DNA from: Planctomycetota bacterium
GTDB taxonomy: Bacteria; Planctomycetota; Phycisphaerae; Phycisphaerales; UBA1924
Reading direction: 5' to 3'
Assembly: GCA_023432465.1 (NCBI GenBank)
Contig: JAEYUO010000004.1
Location: forward strand, 22,457 to 86,456
Length of the DNA: 64,000 nucleotides
The notes below the pieces were generated by a model that saw only the letters and a list, made by a program, of their open reading frames with translations, had not been told where the DNA came from and did no database searches. Shown here piece by piece: positions 51,919 through 59,667 of this stretch; the first letter of the stretch is position 1; every line of letters begins with the position of its first letter. Made by a program: the position numbers and the translations under genes.

Positions 51919-52944
51919 TCATCGGTCAACCTCATCATCGGCTTCGGCTTCAGTTGCGCCGGGAGAGTCAATGTCCAGGTCCGGCGTGCCGTTCCGCTCA
52001 TAGGCTACAGGAATGGTGAGTCGTCCCGGCTCGCCCTCCAGACACCTGACAAGCGATGCCACATAGCTCCCCAGCGCGACTTGCAGCGGCCCCGCTTCAC
52101 TCCCTGTTTGCACCGTCATCCACATCACCCTGATCAGGTCTGCCTTGGTTTCCTGATCGAGCTGCATCCGGCCCTCCCGGACAAGCATCATCACTCGTGC
52201 ATCGATCAGAGGCCGCAGCGGCTCCACCAGGTCGTCGGCAAGGCAGAAAAAGTTCGACCGGCCGATGTGTCTAAGACCGAGCGCGGGCAACAGCCCCGCG
52301 CCCACGATTGCGCGCGCGACAGCCGCACGAAGAACCGCGTACCCATAGTCCAGCAGGTTGTTCGGCGGCGCGGCCGCCCGATCTCCCGCCTCACGCCGGA
52401 ATGGCTTGGCAATACCCGGAGACAACGCGAATATCGCGGGCCAGTACAGCATTGCCGCATACGCCTCGCGGTTGTCAGGGTCACCGCTGCGCACTGTCCT
52501 CGCAATCCCAAGAAGCTTCGCGCGGATGCCCAAGTTTGGCGAGAGGTTTCTTGCCTGCGCGCGCACCTTTGCCGCAACAATCCGCGACCACAACCGCTTG
52601 CGAGTCGGCTTGGTCATGCCGATCTGCGCGTGAAGCCGCGCCAGCAGGTCCGTGTTCCGTGAGAGCGGCGCGTACACACCGACGGGCAAGTGGTCACGCC
52701 CGCAGACCACGAGTGCCGCACCATGCTCGGCGAGTTTCGTCAGGACTCCGTGCGAGTATGTGGTATCGCGCTCGTCCACGATGACGATCCCGAGATCCTC
52801 GCATGGGATTGACCCTGCCAGATTGGGCGGGTTGGCCGGAAGGGGCTTTGGCGGGCCGCCATCGCGCCGGAGGATCAGCAACTGCTCATCCCGAGTGACG
52901 AGCGAGCATGGAACGCGACTAATCTCCACAGCGCGCCGGATCAT
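51919..52944 (-). CDS. cas1: CRISPR integrase Cas1, type II
   Basis: 341 residues, slightly longer than typical type II Cas1 (about 300) because of an acidic C-terminal tail (TPDLDIDSPGATEAEADDEV). The beta-sandwich N terminus includes EDLGIVIVDERDTTYSHGVL. The catalytic metal site residues are in DPDNREAYAAMLYWPAIF (Glu), RHIGRSNFFCLADDLVEPLR (His and Asp). It integrates new spacers at the leader end with Cas2. 31 bp separate it from cas9, same strand. Confidence 0.95.
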   Translation of the reverse strand: MIRRAVEISRVPCSLVTRDEQLLILRRDGGPPKPLPANPPNLAGSIPCEDLGIVIVDERDTTYSHGVLTKLAEHGAALVVCGRDHLPVGVYAPLSRNTDLLARLHAQIGMTKPTRKRLWSRIVAAKVRAQARNLSPNLGIRAKLLGIARTVRSGDPDNREAYAAMLYWPAIFALSPGIAKPFRREAGDRAAAPPNNLLDYGYAVLRAAVARAIVGAGLLPALGLRHIGRSNFFCLADDLVEPLRPLIDARVMMLVREGRMQLDQETKADLIRVMWMTVQTGSEAGPLQVALGSYVASLVRCLEGEPGRLTIPVAYERNGTPDLDIDSPGATEAEADDEVDR

Positions 52945-52975
52945 CGATCCAGTTGATCACCTTTCGCTGCACGAA

Positions 52976-55900
52976 TCAATCCCTATCCAGGAATTCGACT
53001 TCGCCCAGCGGTGAGACGCGGACCTTGACAGCGTGCGTGTGACCCGGCGGTGCCAGTGCTCCAAGGTTCTGTGGCGTCGCGCTGAACTCCTCCCGCGCCG
53101 AATTGGCCACACGGTTACCGGTGCTGTCCTTCCGCAGTCCCGCCGTCCGGGCGTCCCAGTGGGGCACGAGCACGACGCTCTGTGGTTTGTCCAGCTTGGC
53201 CACGACGAAGTACCCGGGGGCCGCGTCCACGTCGCCCTTGGGGCGTATGTACACCATCTCTCCCTCGCACAACGACATGACGAACCGGCCGCCCTTCTCG
53301 GGATCATCGCTGCGATCAACGAGTGGGTGAGCCCGATCCGCCGCGGCGATGTCCGGCGTCCATCGTCGACGCTCGGCCTTGGGGAGTTGCCGGAGTTCAC
53401 TGAACTTGGGTACGCCTGCTTTCCGCAGGGCTCGGAAGAAGGCGAGCTTCCGCTGGGCTGCTTCGTACGTGCTGACCACCACGCCCGTCAGCTTGCCCTT
53501 GGCATCGATCCTGATCTCGATGTGGTGGTTGTTACCGCCGACGTACGCCCTGGCCGCGGCGGGGTCGCCCTCGCCCGTGGCCGCGTCGAAAACCCGCCTC
53601 GGCTTGCCGGTCGCATAGTCGTGTTCCCATCTGGAGACGATCACCGGATCGTTCATGGACCGGAGCAGCACGACCGAGCGGATCGGTACGCCGCTGGCGT
53701 GCATCACCCCGCCCGACTCAGCCAACTTCTTGATCTGGTTCGGCGTGAAGTTGTCGGGGTCGAGGCCCTTGTCGGCAAGACACTGGCGCAATGCCCGGCG
53801 GAGACCGACATCACGTACAAGGCCGGACTTGCCCGGGGGCGGATCGACGAGCGTCGGCTTGAAGCCAGCTCCCGCGACGACCGCGCGCGCCCATTTCCGT
53901 GCGGTCTTCTCATCCACACCGGCTTGTCGCTGCCGCCGCGATGCCAAGCGATCGACCGCTTCCTTCTCGGTCTCCGGCCGCGGCATGCGGAGGTGATTGG
54001 GGTCGAGAGCAAGCACGCTCTTCGTTCCCGTGAAAAAACTGGTCAGTCGACCTTCGGCGTCGAGCACGGGTCCGAGCAGGGTTTCTTCGTGCAATGCGCC
54101 GATGAGCTTGCGTTTGACCGCCCGGTGCGCGACGGGACGCTCGCCGAAGATTGCGGCCACCGCACGCTTGCGAAGGTCCGCCTTGTCCTTGAACGGGGCA
54201 GGCGGATGGATGGGTTTCTCGCGGCAGAAGGCCTCGAACTGTTCCGTAGTTATACCAGCCTTGTCCGCCGCCTTGACCCGCTCCTCCCATTGCATCTGGA
54301 CCGAGCGGGAAGTGAGCGCCACGACCACTGCGTCGAGCGCATGATGCCTGTGGTCGCCGCGGTTCTTCTCCCGCCGCGCCTGCTCATCGGACGCGCTCAG
54401 GCCCTTGGCGCGGATCTCGTGGACATCCTCGTAGAGTCCCCACTCGCGCCGAAGATCACCGGTCCAGCGGCCGTCGGTCGTGAAGATCCGCCGGGGGCCA
54501 CCGCGTTCCGGCAGGCCCTTGCCGTCATAGAGTGCATCGGCGAGGTACGCCAGCACCTGCCGTGTCGCATAGCGGGTGTCGGAAAGATCGCGAGCTGAAA
54601 ACCCCTGCAAGTCGCTGGCCGACTTCTTGAAGTTTGCGATCTTTGAGGCATCGTCGCGCCTGTCGAAGTAGCACGACCAGAGAGCCTCCTGTTCAGCGGC
54701 ACGAACCTGACTGGGCTTGATCCGGTCGATCCCGGCGTACATCAGCTCGACTCGTCCCATCTCGGCATCGAATCGCTCGCGCCACCACTCACGCGGGGTC
54801 CTGCGGCCCATATCGCGATTGCACTTGGTGTGCGCGACGACGAGATTGTTCAGCCCGCTCCCGCCGCCGATACCTCGCGGCAGAATGTGTGCGAGTTCGC
54901 AGTCATCCCCGTACGCGGCCATCCGCGGCGTGATGACCGTCTGGACGGTCTGGTTTCCGCACAACGCGCATACACCACTCTGCTGTACCGCGAGCACGAC
55001 ACGATCCGCCGCGATGCGCTGCTGGCTCTGCTTCACGCTGTGCAGATCGAACGTCTCGGTGATGTTCTTGCGGATGCGATCTCGGAGCTGATTACGGAAC
55101 AGCGTCCGATCCGAGTCCTTCGCGGACATCTTCGCTTCACGCGCGAGTTCGACGACAACGGAATCGGGCTTGCGACCGTGCTTCTGGATGTGCGCGACCA
55201 GATGACGCCGAACCTCGTGGATGGCCTTGCGCACGACCGGATTGGTCAGCATCGGCGCGGGGGGCAGGGCGTGCACATGCTTCCGCATGTAGTACCGGTC
55301 CCGGGCTGTCAACCCCTTGGCCCCGGTCGCGTATCGGTCGCGGGCCCGAGGATGCAACGGCTCGCCGGTCGTCACATCATTGAAATCTGCATCCTCGGCG
55401 ATGAGCTTGCGGGCCTCAATCTGCGTTGGCCATCGGCCCGATCGATCGAATCCATACGCAGAGTCCCCTGGCGGGGCATCCATGATCCGCAGGAGGTTCA
55501 GCACCGCGCGACGTGACAGGTTCAGCCGCTTCTCGATCGGCGGCCGGGAGCGCCAGCCGCTCACAAACGCCTGGGCCTGCTCAGCCGACAGGCCCCACCA
55601 CTTCATTGCGCCCGCCTGTAGCTCGGCGGCATGATCGTCGCGATCGGGGTCAAAGCTCAGCACGGCGCGGTTCACCGACTCACGCTGCTGATCGGTCATG
55701 GACTCCCATCGCGCCGGCGTGATCGCGCCGTGGACGATGACCCGATGGAACCAGTCCGTGTTGATCTCGCGATCTTCATCGGTCTCGAAGTTCAGCCGGA
55801 TCGGCGACGCCTTGCCGGACTTGCCGAGGCCAAGCGTGGCCCGGATGTCCGTGACGCTTACGCTCCGCTTGGGCTTGCCCTTGTGCGTGCCCTTCTCGTG

Positions 55901-56932
55901 GACACCGAGCGGACCCCTGAGCAGAGCCACGACCATCCCGCGCTCCTCCGGCGTCAGCGGTCTTGCATCCTTCCCGCGTTCGATCATCTTGATGTTGTTC
56001 ACAGTCTCGATCACGCGAAAGTAGGAGGCATGCCGGTCGGCATGGGGGACGCATCGCTCGGTGGGTTCCAAGACGCATCGCCCGAGCGTTCCCATGTCCC
56101 ACGATTGCCGACGCTGACCGAAGAGCAAGCCACGATGACGCCAGACGCTGTCGCCGGTCTCATCGTCGAGCTTGATCCGGAGCTCGTGGGTCAGGAGTTT
56201 GGCGAGCGACCCGCCGAGTCTCTTCTGAGCTTCCCAGAGCTTTGCGAACTCATCGCGGATCATCGCGCGGTCAGCTGCGAACTCGTACGATCCGCCGCGG
56301 TTGCGTATGGGGTCGCGCCACTCACGCGGTCCATGGCGGTCTGCCGCCCGTCGGGAGTCCGAGGTCGTGATCGGAGTGCGTCGCTCCTCGCGCAGGATGC
56401 ACATGAACTCACCGAATGAGCGGGCTTTCTTTTCAAGCATGGCGGATCGGGCTGCGCCGATGGCCGCCTTGACCTTGCCGTCTTCACCAGCCTCGGCATC
56501 GTCCGCGCCGGTGCCATCCTGCTCCGGGGGTTCCCGAAGCCCCAAAGCGCCCCGACGCTGGGCAAGATGCAGCAACACCCTGCCAAAGTCGTGCTCGGTC
56601 AGTTGCTCGCTCAGGCCCTTTCGTCGTAGCAGCCACGGGTCTGTGTCTTCGAGCAACATGTCGAACTCCGCGGCATCCGACGGGAGCAGCCCGCGCGCGA
56701 TGAGTTCGACCCGAAGCTCACGCTTCCGGAGCGAGCGGCGTGCAAGCGTGACCCGCGTTCTTCGGGTCATCCGCCGCTTGGCGTTCTTGGGCTCACCACG
56801 CTTGTCCTCGGTCTCATCGACCCCGGCGGGGAACACGCTGAGCCCCACATTGATCTCACCGGTCGCGGTATCAATCCAAGCCGACCCAACGGAGTTTGAG
56901 CCAATATCGAGACCAAGGACTTGGTGCGACAT
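52976..56932 (-). CDS. cas9: Cas9 RNA-guided endonuclease, large type II-C form
   Basis: 1318 residues from the ATG at 56932, with AAGGGG 8 bp upstream (a second ATG at 56950 would add six). Catalytic residues are present: Asp9 in LGLDIGSNSVG (RuvC I), Glu595 in VVVELAREAK (RuvC II), His682 in CELAHILPR (HNH) and Asp867 in HHALDAVVVAL (RuvC III). HNH is framed by CALCGNQ and CNRDMG Cys pairs that may bind zinc. The absence of csn2 or cas4 and the order cas9-cas1-cas2 place it in subtype II-C, whose members are usually near 1000-1100 residues, so this one carries roughly 200 extra residues. It cleaves DNA matched by crRNA:tracrRNA. Confidence 0.97.
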   Translation of the reverse strand: MSHQVLGLDIGSNSVGSAWIDTATGEINVGLSVFPAGVDETEDKRGEPKNAKRRMTRRTRVTLARRSLRKRELRVELIARGLLPSDAAEFDMLLEDTDPWLLRRKGLSEQLTEHDFGRVLLHLAQRRGALGLREPPEQDGTGADDAEAGEDGKVKAAIGAARSAMLEKKARSFGEFMCILREERRTPITTSDSRRAADRHGPREWRDPIRNRGGSYEFAADRAMIRDEFAKLWEAQKRLGGSLAKLLTHELRIKLDDETGDSVWRHRGLLFGQRRQSWDMGTLGRCVLEPTERCVPHADRHASYFRVIETVNNIKMIERGKDARPLTPEERGMVVALLRGPLGVHEKGTHKGKPKRSVSVTDIRATLGLGKSGKASPIRLNFETDEDREINTDWFHRVIVHGAITPARWESMTDQQRESVNRAVLSFDPDRDDHAAELQAGAMKWWGLSAEQAQAFVSGWRSRPPIEKRLNLSRRAVLNLLRIMDAPPGDSAYGFDRSGRWPTQIEARKLIAEDADFNDVTTGEPLHPRARDRYATGAKGLTARDRYYMRKHVHALPPAPMLTNPVVRKAIHEVRRHLVAHIQKHGRKPDSVVVELAREAKMSAKDSDRTLFRNQLRDRIRKNITETFDLHSVKQSQQRIAADRVVLAVQQSGVCALCGNQTVQTVITPRMAAYGDDCELAHILPRGIGGGSGLNNLVVAHTKCNRDMGRRTPREWWRERFDAEMGRVELMYAGIDRIKPSQVRAAEQEALWSCYFDRRDDASKIANFKKSASDLQGFSARDLSDTRYATRQVLAYLADALYDGKGLPERGGPRRIFTTDGRWTGDLRREWGLYEDVHEIRAKGLSASDEQARREKNRGDHRHHALDAVVVALTSRSVQMQWEERVKAADKAGITTEQFEAFCREKPIHPPAPFKDKADLRKRAVAAIFGERPVAHRAVKRKLIGALHEETLLGPVLDAEGRLTSFFTGTKSVLALDPNHLRMPRPETEKEAVDRLASRRQRQAGVDEKTARKWARAVVAGAGFKPTLVDPPPGKSGLVRDVGLRRALRQCLADKGLDPDNFTPNQIKKLAESGGVMHASGVPIRSVVLLRSMNDPVIVSRWEHDYATGKPRRVFDAATGEGDPAAARAYVGGNNHHIEIRIDAKGKLTGVVVSTYEAAQRKLAFFRALRKAGVPKFSELRQLPKAERRRWTPDIAAADRAHPLVDRSDDPEKGGRFVMSLCEGEMVYIRPKGDVDAAPGYFVVAKLDKPQSVVLVPHWDARTAGLRKDSTGNRVANSAREEFSATPQNLGALAPPGHTHAVKVRVSPLGEVEFLDRD

Positions 56933-56941
56933 ACGTACCCC

Positions 56942-56970
56942 TTGACACATGCCGATCGAGGGCTTATGTT
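56942..56970 (+). promoter_or_regulatory. Sigma70 promoter of the tracrRNA
   Basis: TTGACA at 56942-56947 and TATGTT at 56965-56970 with a 17-bp spacer. Counting 7 bases from the -10 end puts the start at 56977, exactly the first base of the anti-repeat. The promoter sits 10 bp from the divergent cas9 start codon. Confidence 0.75.
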
Positions 56971-56976
56971 GGTGCC

Positions 56977-57092
56977 AGTGTAATCGATCCTGGCCCGCGG
57001 GTTTCTCACAACAAGAAATTCGCAGGCACCGCCTCTACCTTCGGGTAGGGGCGACCAGCGCAGCTCACGCAACCCGTGACCTGCGTTTTTTT
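56977..57092 (+). ncRNA. tracrRNA
   Basis: The first 36 bases (56977-57012) are an anti-repeat: 30 of 36 match the reverse complement of the CRISPR repeat. Two of the six differences allow G:U pairs; the other four, at positions 26-28 and 30, form the usual internal bulge, and the terminal CACAAC is intact. Then come CAAGAAATT, a 9-bp hairpin with a TTCG loop (57031-57052), and a terminator hairpin with seven T. The order, anti-repeat then stem-loop then terminator, is that of II-C tracrRNAs such as that of Neisseria. Length about 116 nt. It is divergent from cas9. Confidence 0.92.
57059..57092 (+). terminator. Terminator of the tracrRNA
   Basis: CGCAGCTCACG / CGTGACCTGCG stem of 11 bp with one C-C mismatch and a CAACC loop, followed by seven T. 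It doubles as the 3' stem-loop of the tracrRNA. Confidence 0.9.
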
Positions 57093-57190
57093 CTGGCACG
57101 ACTGTCCCGCTACGTTCCCGTCGAAAGGGGTAGCGGTCAGCAGCATCGCGGTCCCGCCGGGACAAGTCGCAGCCCAGTCGCGCGGCCGGG

Positions 57191-57508
57191 TTAGCCGACT
57201 TGTGGGGCCCGGACCTTCCGGGGCGACCGGCCCTCGGCGAGGCGCGGCTCGATACCGAAGAGCACCCACTCGCTGCTCACGCCGGTGGCGGCGCAGAGTC
57301 TCCCGACGAACTCCACGCTGGGGCGGACGAGGCCGCGGACCTGCCGCCGGATCGTCTCGGCGTGCATGCCCGTGAGGAGTTCGAGCTGGGCCGTGGTACG
57401 ACGGCCGCACACCTCGCGGATCCGCTCGACCACCTCGGCCTCGTCATACCGGGCCTCTGCGGTTCCCTTCCTCGGGCTGCGCTTTCGCTGGAGATTCGCG
57501 GCGGGCAT
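57191..57508 (-). CDS. Small HTH regulator (XRE/phage-repressor-like)
   Basis: 105 residues from the ATG at 57508; the frame continues to 57898 without homology and overlaps the divergent gene. The helix-turn-helix lies in TAQLELLTGMHAETIRRQVR. FVGRLCAATGVSSEWVLFGI resembles the end of XRE/C1-type domains that recognise when a residence or lysogeny module should be silent. It is divergent from the 578-residue gene and probably controls it or the excisionase genes. Confidence 0.75.
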   Translation of the reverse strand: MPAANLQRKRSPRKGTAEARYDEAEVVERIREVCGRRTTAQLELLTGMHAETIRRQVRGLVRPSVEFVGRLCAATGVSSEWVLFGIEPRLAEGRSPRKVRAPQVG

Positions 57509-57592
57509 GGGAGGCTCCCTGAAGGGGAATTGATAGGACGAGACTAATGTACGGGACGCACCGGGGGCGGGCTGCTCGACAGGAGCGCCGTG

Positions 57593-59329
57593 ATGCCCTC
57601 CAAGCCGCGAAAAGAGCCGAAGAAGCCTTCCACGCCGAAGGCGGCCGCGCAAGAGGACCGGATGCGTCGCGTACGCGAGGAATCGCGGCAACGGCATCAC
57701 GACGGGGAGGTGCTTCAGCAGCAGTCTCGCGCCGCGCTTGACAAGGAGCCGCTCACTCCTGTACAGGCAGCCAAGCAACTCCGGGCGTTCGCCGAGATGT
57801 TGCCCGGAAGCCGCGCGAACCAAGGTGAGGAGATTGCCGGCTCGATCTTGGTCAAGATGGCGCGGCTCGGCGCGTTCGCAGCCTACCCCGAGGCCCAAAG
57901 CCTACTCACGGCCCACGCAGCGAAGTCGCCCACGGTCTCCCGAATCGGCGCATGGATGGACACGACCGTGGCTATTCGCAGGCAGCGCGGCTTACCGTGC
58001 GAGAACCTCTTTGAGACGTTCAGCGAGGATGCGGCGTTTGCCGCGAGCTTGATCGAAACCGACCCGGTCCTAGCCAAGCTCCCCGGAGCGTGCCCAGTGA
58101 GAACAGGCGATGCCGCGGCGGTGATCAAGGCCGCGGACGCCGTGTTTGAGGCGTGGGGGGCTATGTGTGTGTACGCAAACCGGAACGCACAGTACACGGA
58201 CATCGGTGCGAAGGCCGCGGGCAAAGAGGAACTCCTTCGCAGATTTAGCCGGCGTGAAGAAGCCGCTCGACATGCCGAGCAGCGCATCGACGTCGCGATC
58301 GCGGCCATTTCGACGGTGGACGCAGATCTTGAGTCTGTCACAGGCGAGAAGCCCCGGGCGGTCCTTGCGAAAGCGAAGCCTGCTCTCATGGAGCTGAAGT
58401 CGATTGTCGGATTGGCATCGCCCCTCGATAAGCGGTATGCGAGTGCGATGGAGACCGTTGCGACTGCACAGCGGGTCGCGCGGGGGTTGGACTTTGCCCC
58501 TCCGGAGGACATGCACAAGACGATTCGTACGAGTGCGATTCTGGAGCGGGGGTACTTCCAAGAGGTGCCCGTGAACGATACCGCGTGCTCAGTGATGGCG
58601 CGTTGCTTTGAGGAGTTGCTTGCGCTAAACCGGCAGGCGACGCTCGCTGCGCCGGATTCTGAGCAGTACTGCGAACGCGACTGGGAGAATCTCGACCAAA
58701 AAGGCACCGTGCTGTATAGCGAGATCGCCGGGCTCGCGCCGAGGGTCGCGGGCGAGCTCGCCTCGGTCAGCCCCCGTGCCGGACTGGTCAGCGAGAACGC
58801 GGTTCGCTTCGCTCAATCCCTTCGCGAGGGCGAGTGGTGCCTCTCCAACGGCGAGTATGAAGAGTTGGTGCGGCTGCTCAGAACGGGGGCAGCCATCACC
58901 GAGGTGGTACAGGGGAGCGATGGCAACGCGGTGATGTCACGCGAGCCATTCGGTGGCATGCCCTCTGGGCGACGCACGAAGTCTCGTGCGACCACGGATG
59001 TCAAGTCCGAGCAGACGGCAGATCGCGCCCCCCCCACTCAGGAGGAAGCACACCTGCGGCAGGATCAGACTCCCCTTTCAAGCGCAGGCAGCGGTGAGTT
59101 GAAAGACTCCAATCCTGAGCAACCGATACTCAACACTGCTGAAATTTGCGTTGTGCAGGCACTCAAAGAACTGGGCCGCCGAGTATCTGGTGATGTACTC
59201 CAGAAGAAAGCGTTCGGGAAGGCAAATGCCCACGGCAAGGGCATCCTCTCAGGCTTGGTTCGGCGGAAAGTGATCACCAACAAACGCGACGTAAAACCGC
59301 CGGGCTATGGACTTCCCGAGTGGCCATGA
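57593..59329 (+). CDS. Large helical protein of unknown function with winged-helix-like C terminus
   Basis: 578 residues from the ATG at 57593, with AGGAG 7 bp upstream. Basic disordered start (PSKPRKEPKKPSTPKAAAQE), then a long helical body (SRREEAARHAEQRIDVAIAA; AIRRQRGLPCENLFETFSED), a polar linker (EQTADRAPPTQEEAHLRQDQ) and a C-terminal ~70 residues with a winged-helix look (AEICVVQALKELGRRVSGDV; GILSGLVRRKVITNKRDVKP). No recognised family. It precedes the excisionase, separated by a 24-bp palindrome. It might be an element-specific replication or regulatory protein; no evidence decides. Confidence 0.7.
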   Translation: MPSKPRKEPKKPSTPKAAAQEDRMRRVREESRQRHHDGEVLQQQSRAALDKEPLTPVQAAKQLRAFAEMLPGSRANQGEEIAGSILVKMARLGAFAAYPEAQSLLTAHAAKSPTVSRIGAWMDTTVAIRRQRGLPCENLFETFSEDAAFAASLIETDPVLAKLPGACPVRTGDAAAVIKAADAVFEAWGAMCVYANRNAQYTDIGAKAAGKEELLRRFSRREEAARHAEQRIDVAIAAISTVDADLESVTGEKPRAVLAKAKPALMELKSIVGLASPLDKRYASAMETVATAQRVARGLDFAPPEDMHKTIRTSAILERGYFQEVPVNDTACSVMARCFEELLALNRQATLAAPDSEQYCERDWENLDQKGTVLYSEIAGLAPRVAGELASVSPRAGLVSENAVRFAQSLREGEWCLSNGEYEELVRLLRTGAAITEVVQGSDGNAVMSREPFGGMPSGRRTKSRATTDVKSEQTADRAPPTQEEAHLRQDQTPLSSAGSGELKDSNPEQPILNTAEICVVQALKELGRRVSGDVLQKKAFGKANAHGKGILSGLVRRKVITNKRDVKPPGYGLPEWP

Positions 59330-59340
59330 GCGACAAGCGC

Positions 59341-59364
59341 TGACCATGGTCCGGACCATGGTCA
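59341..59364. promoter_or_regulatory. Perfect 24-bp palindrome before the excisionase operon
   Basis: TGACCATGGTCC joined to its exact reverse complement, 11 bp after the previous stop and 78 bp before the excisionase start. There is no T-run, so it is more likely an operator than a terminator. Candidate binders are the XRE-like regulator or the excisionase itself. Confidence 0.5.
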
Positions 59365-59442
59365 GGACTGACATGAGCAAGCTGAGAGCAGATTCTCGTC
59401 TCAACCGGTCGCGCCAGGGCGCGCTCCGGCAGGAGACAACGC

Positions 59443-59667
59443 ATGGCAGCGTCATCAGGTGTAAGTGGAGATGTTCCGTCCGCAACGGCGGCAAAGACGA
59501 TGTATCTGCTCAGCGTCGCCGAGGCCGCAGCGCGGTGGTCGGTGAGTTCCCGCTCGGTTTGGCGGTGGATCTCGGCCGGCGAGATCAAGGTCGTCAAGCT
59601 CGGCCGCGCGGTCCGAATCCCCGTCAGTGAGGTTGAACGCATCGCGCGGCAGGGGGTCGCCAAGTGA
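59443..59667 (+). CDS. Excisionase-like small MerR-type HTH protein
   Basis: 74 residues from the ATG at 59443 with AGGAGA upstream. Residues 22-70 form the excisionase-family HTH: LLSVAEAAARWSVSSRSVWR, then WISAGEIKVVKLGRAVRIPV, then SEVERIA. Such proteins bend attachment-site DNA and steer the integrase towards excision, or act as regulators. Its stop overlaps the GTG start of the primase. Confidence 0.85.
   Translation: MAASSGVSGDVPSATAAKTMYLLSVAEAAARWSVSSRSVWRWISAGEIKVVKLGRAVRIPVSEVERIARQGVAK

Noticed and set aside
53033..54598. A 521-residue plus-strand frame opposite cas9
   Set aside because: Shadow of cas9 with no domain of its own.
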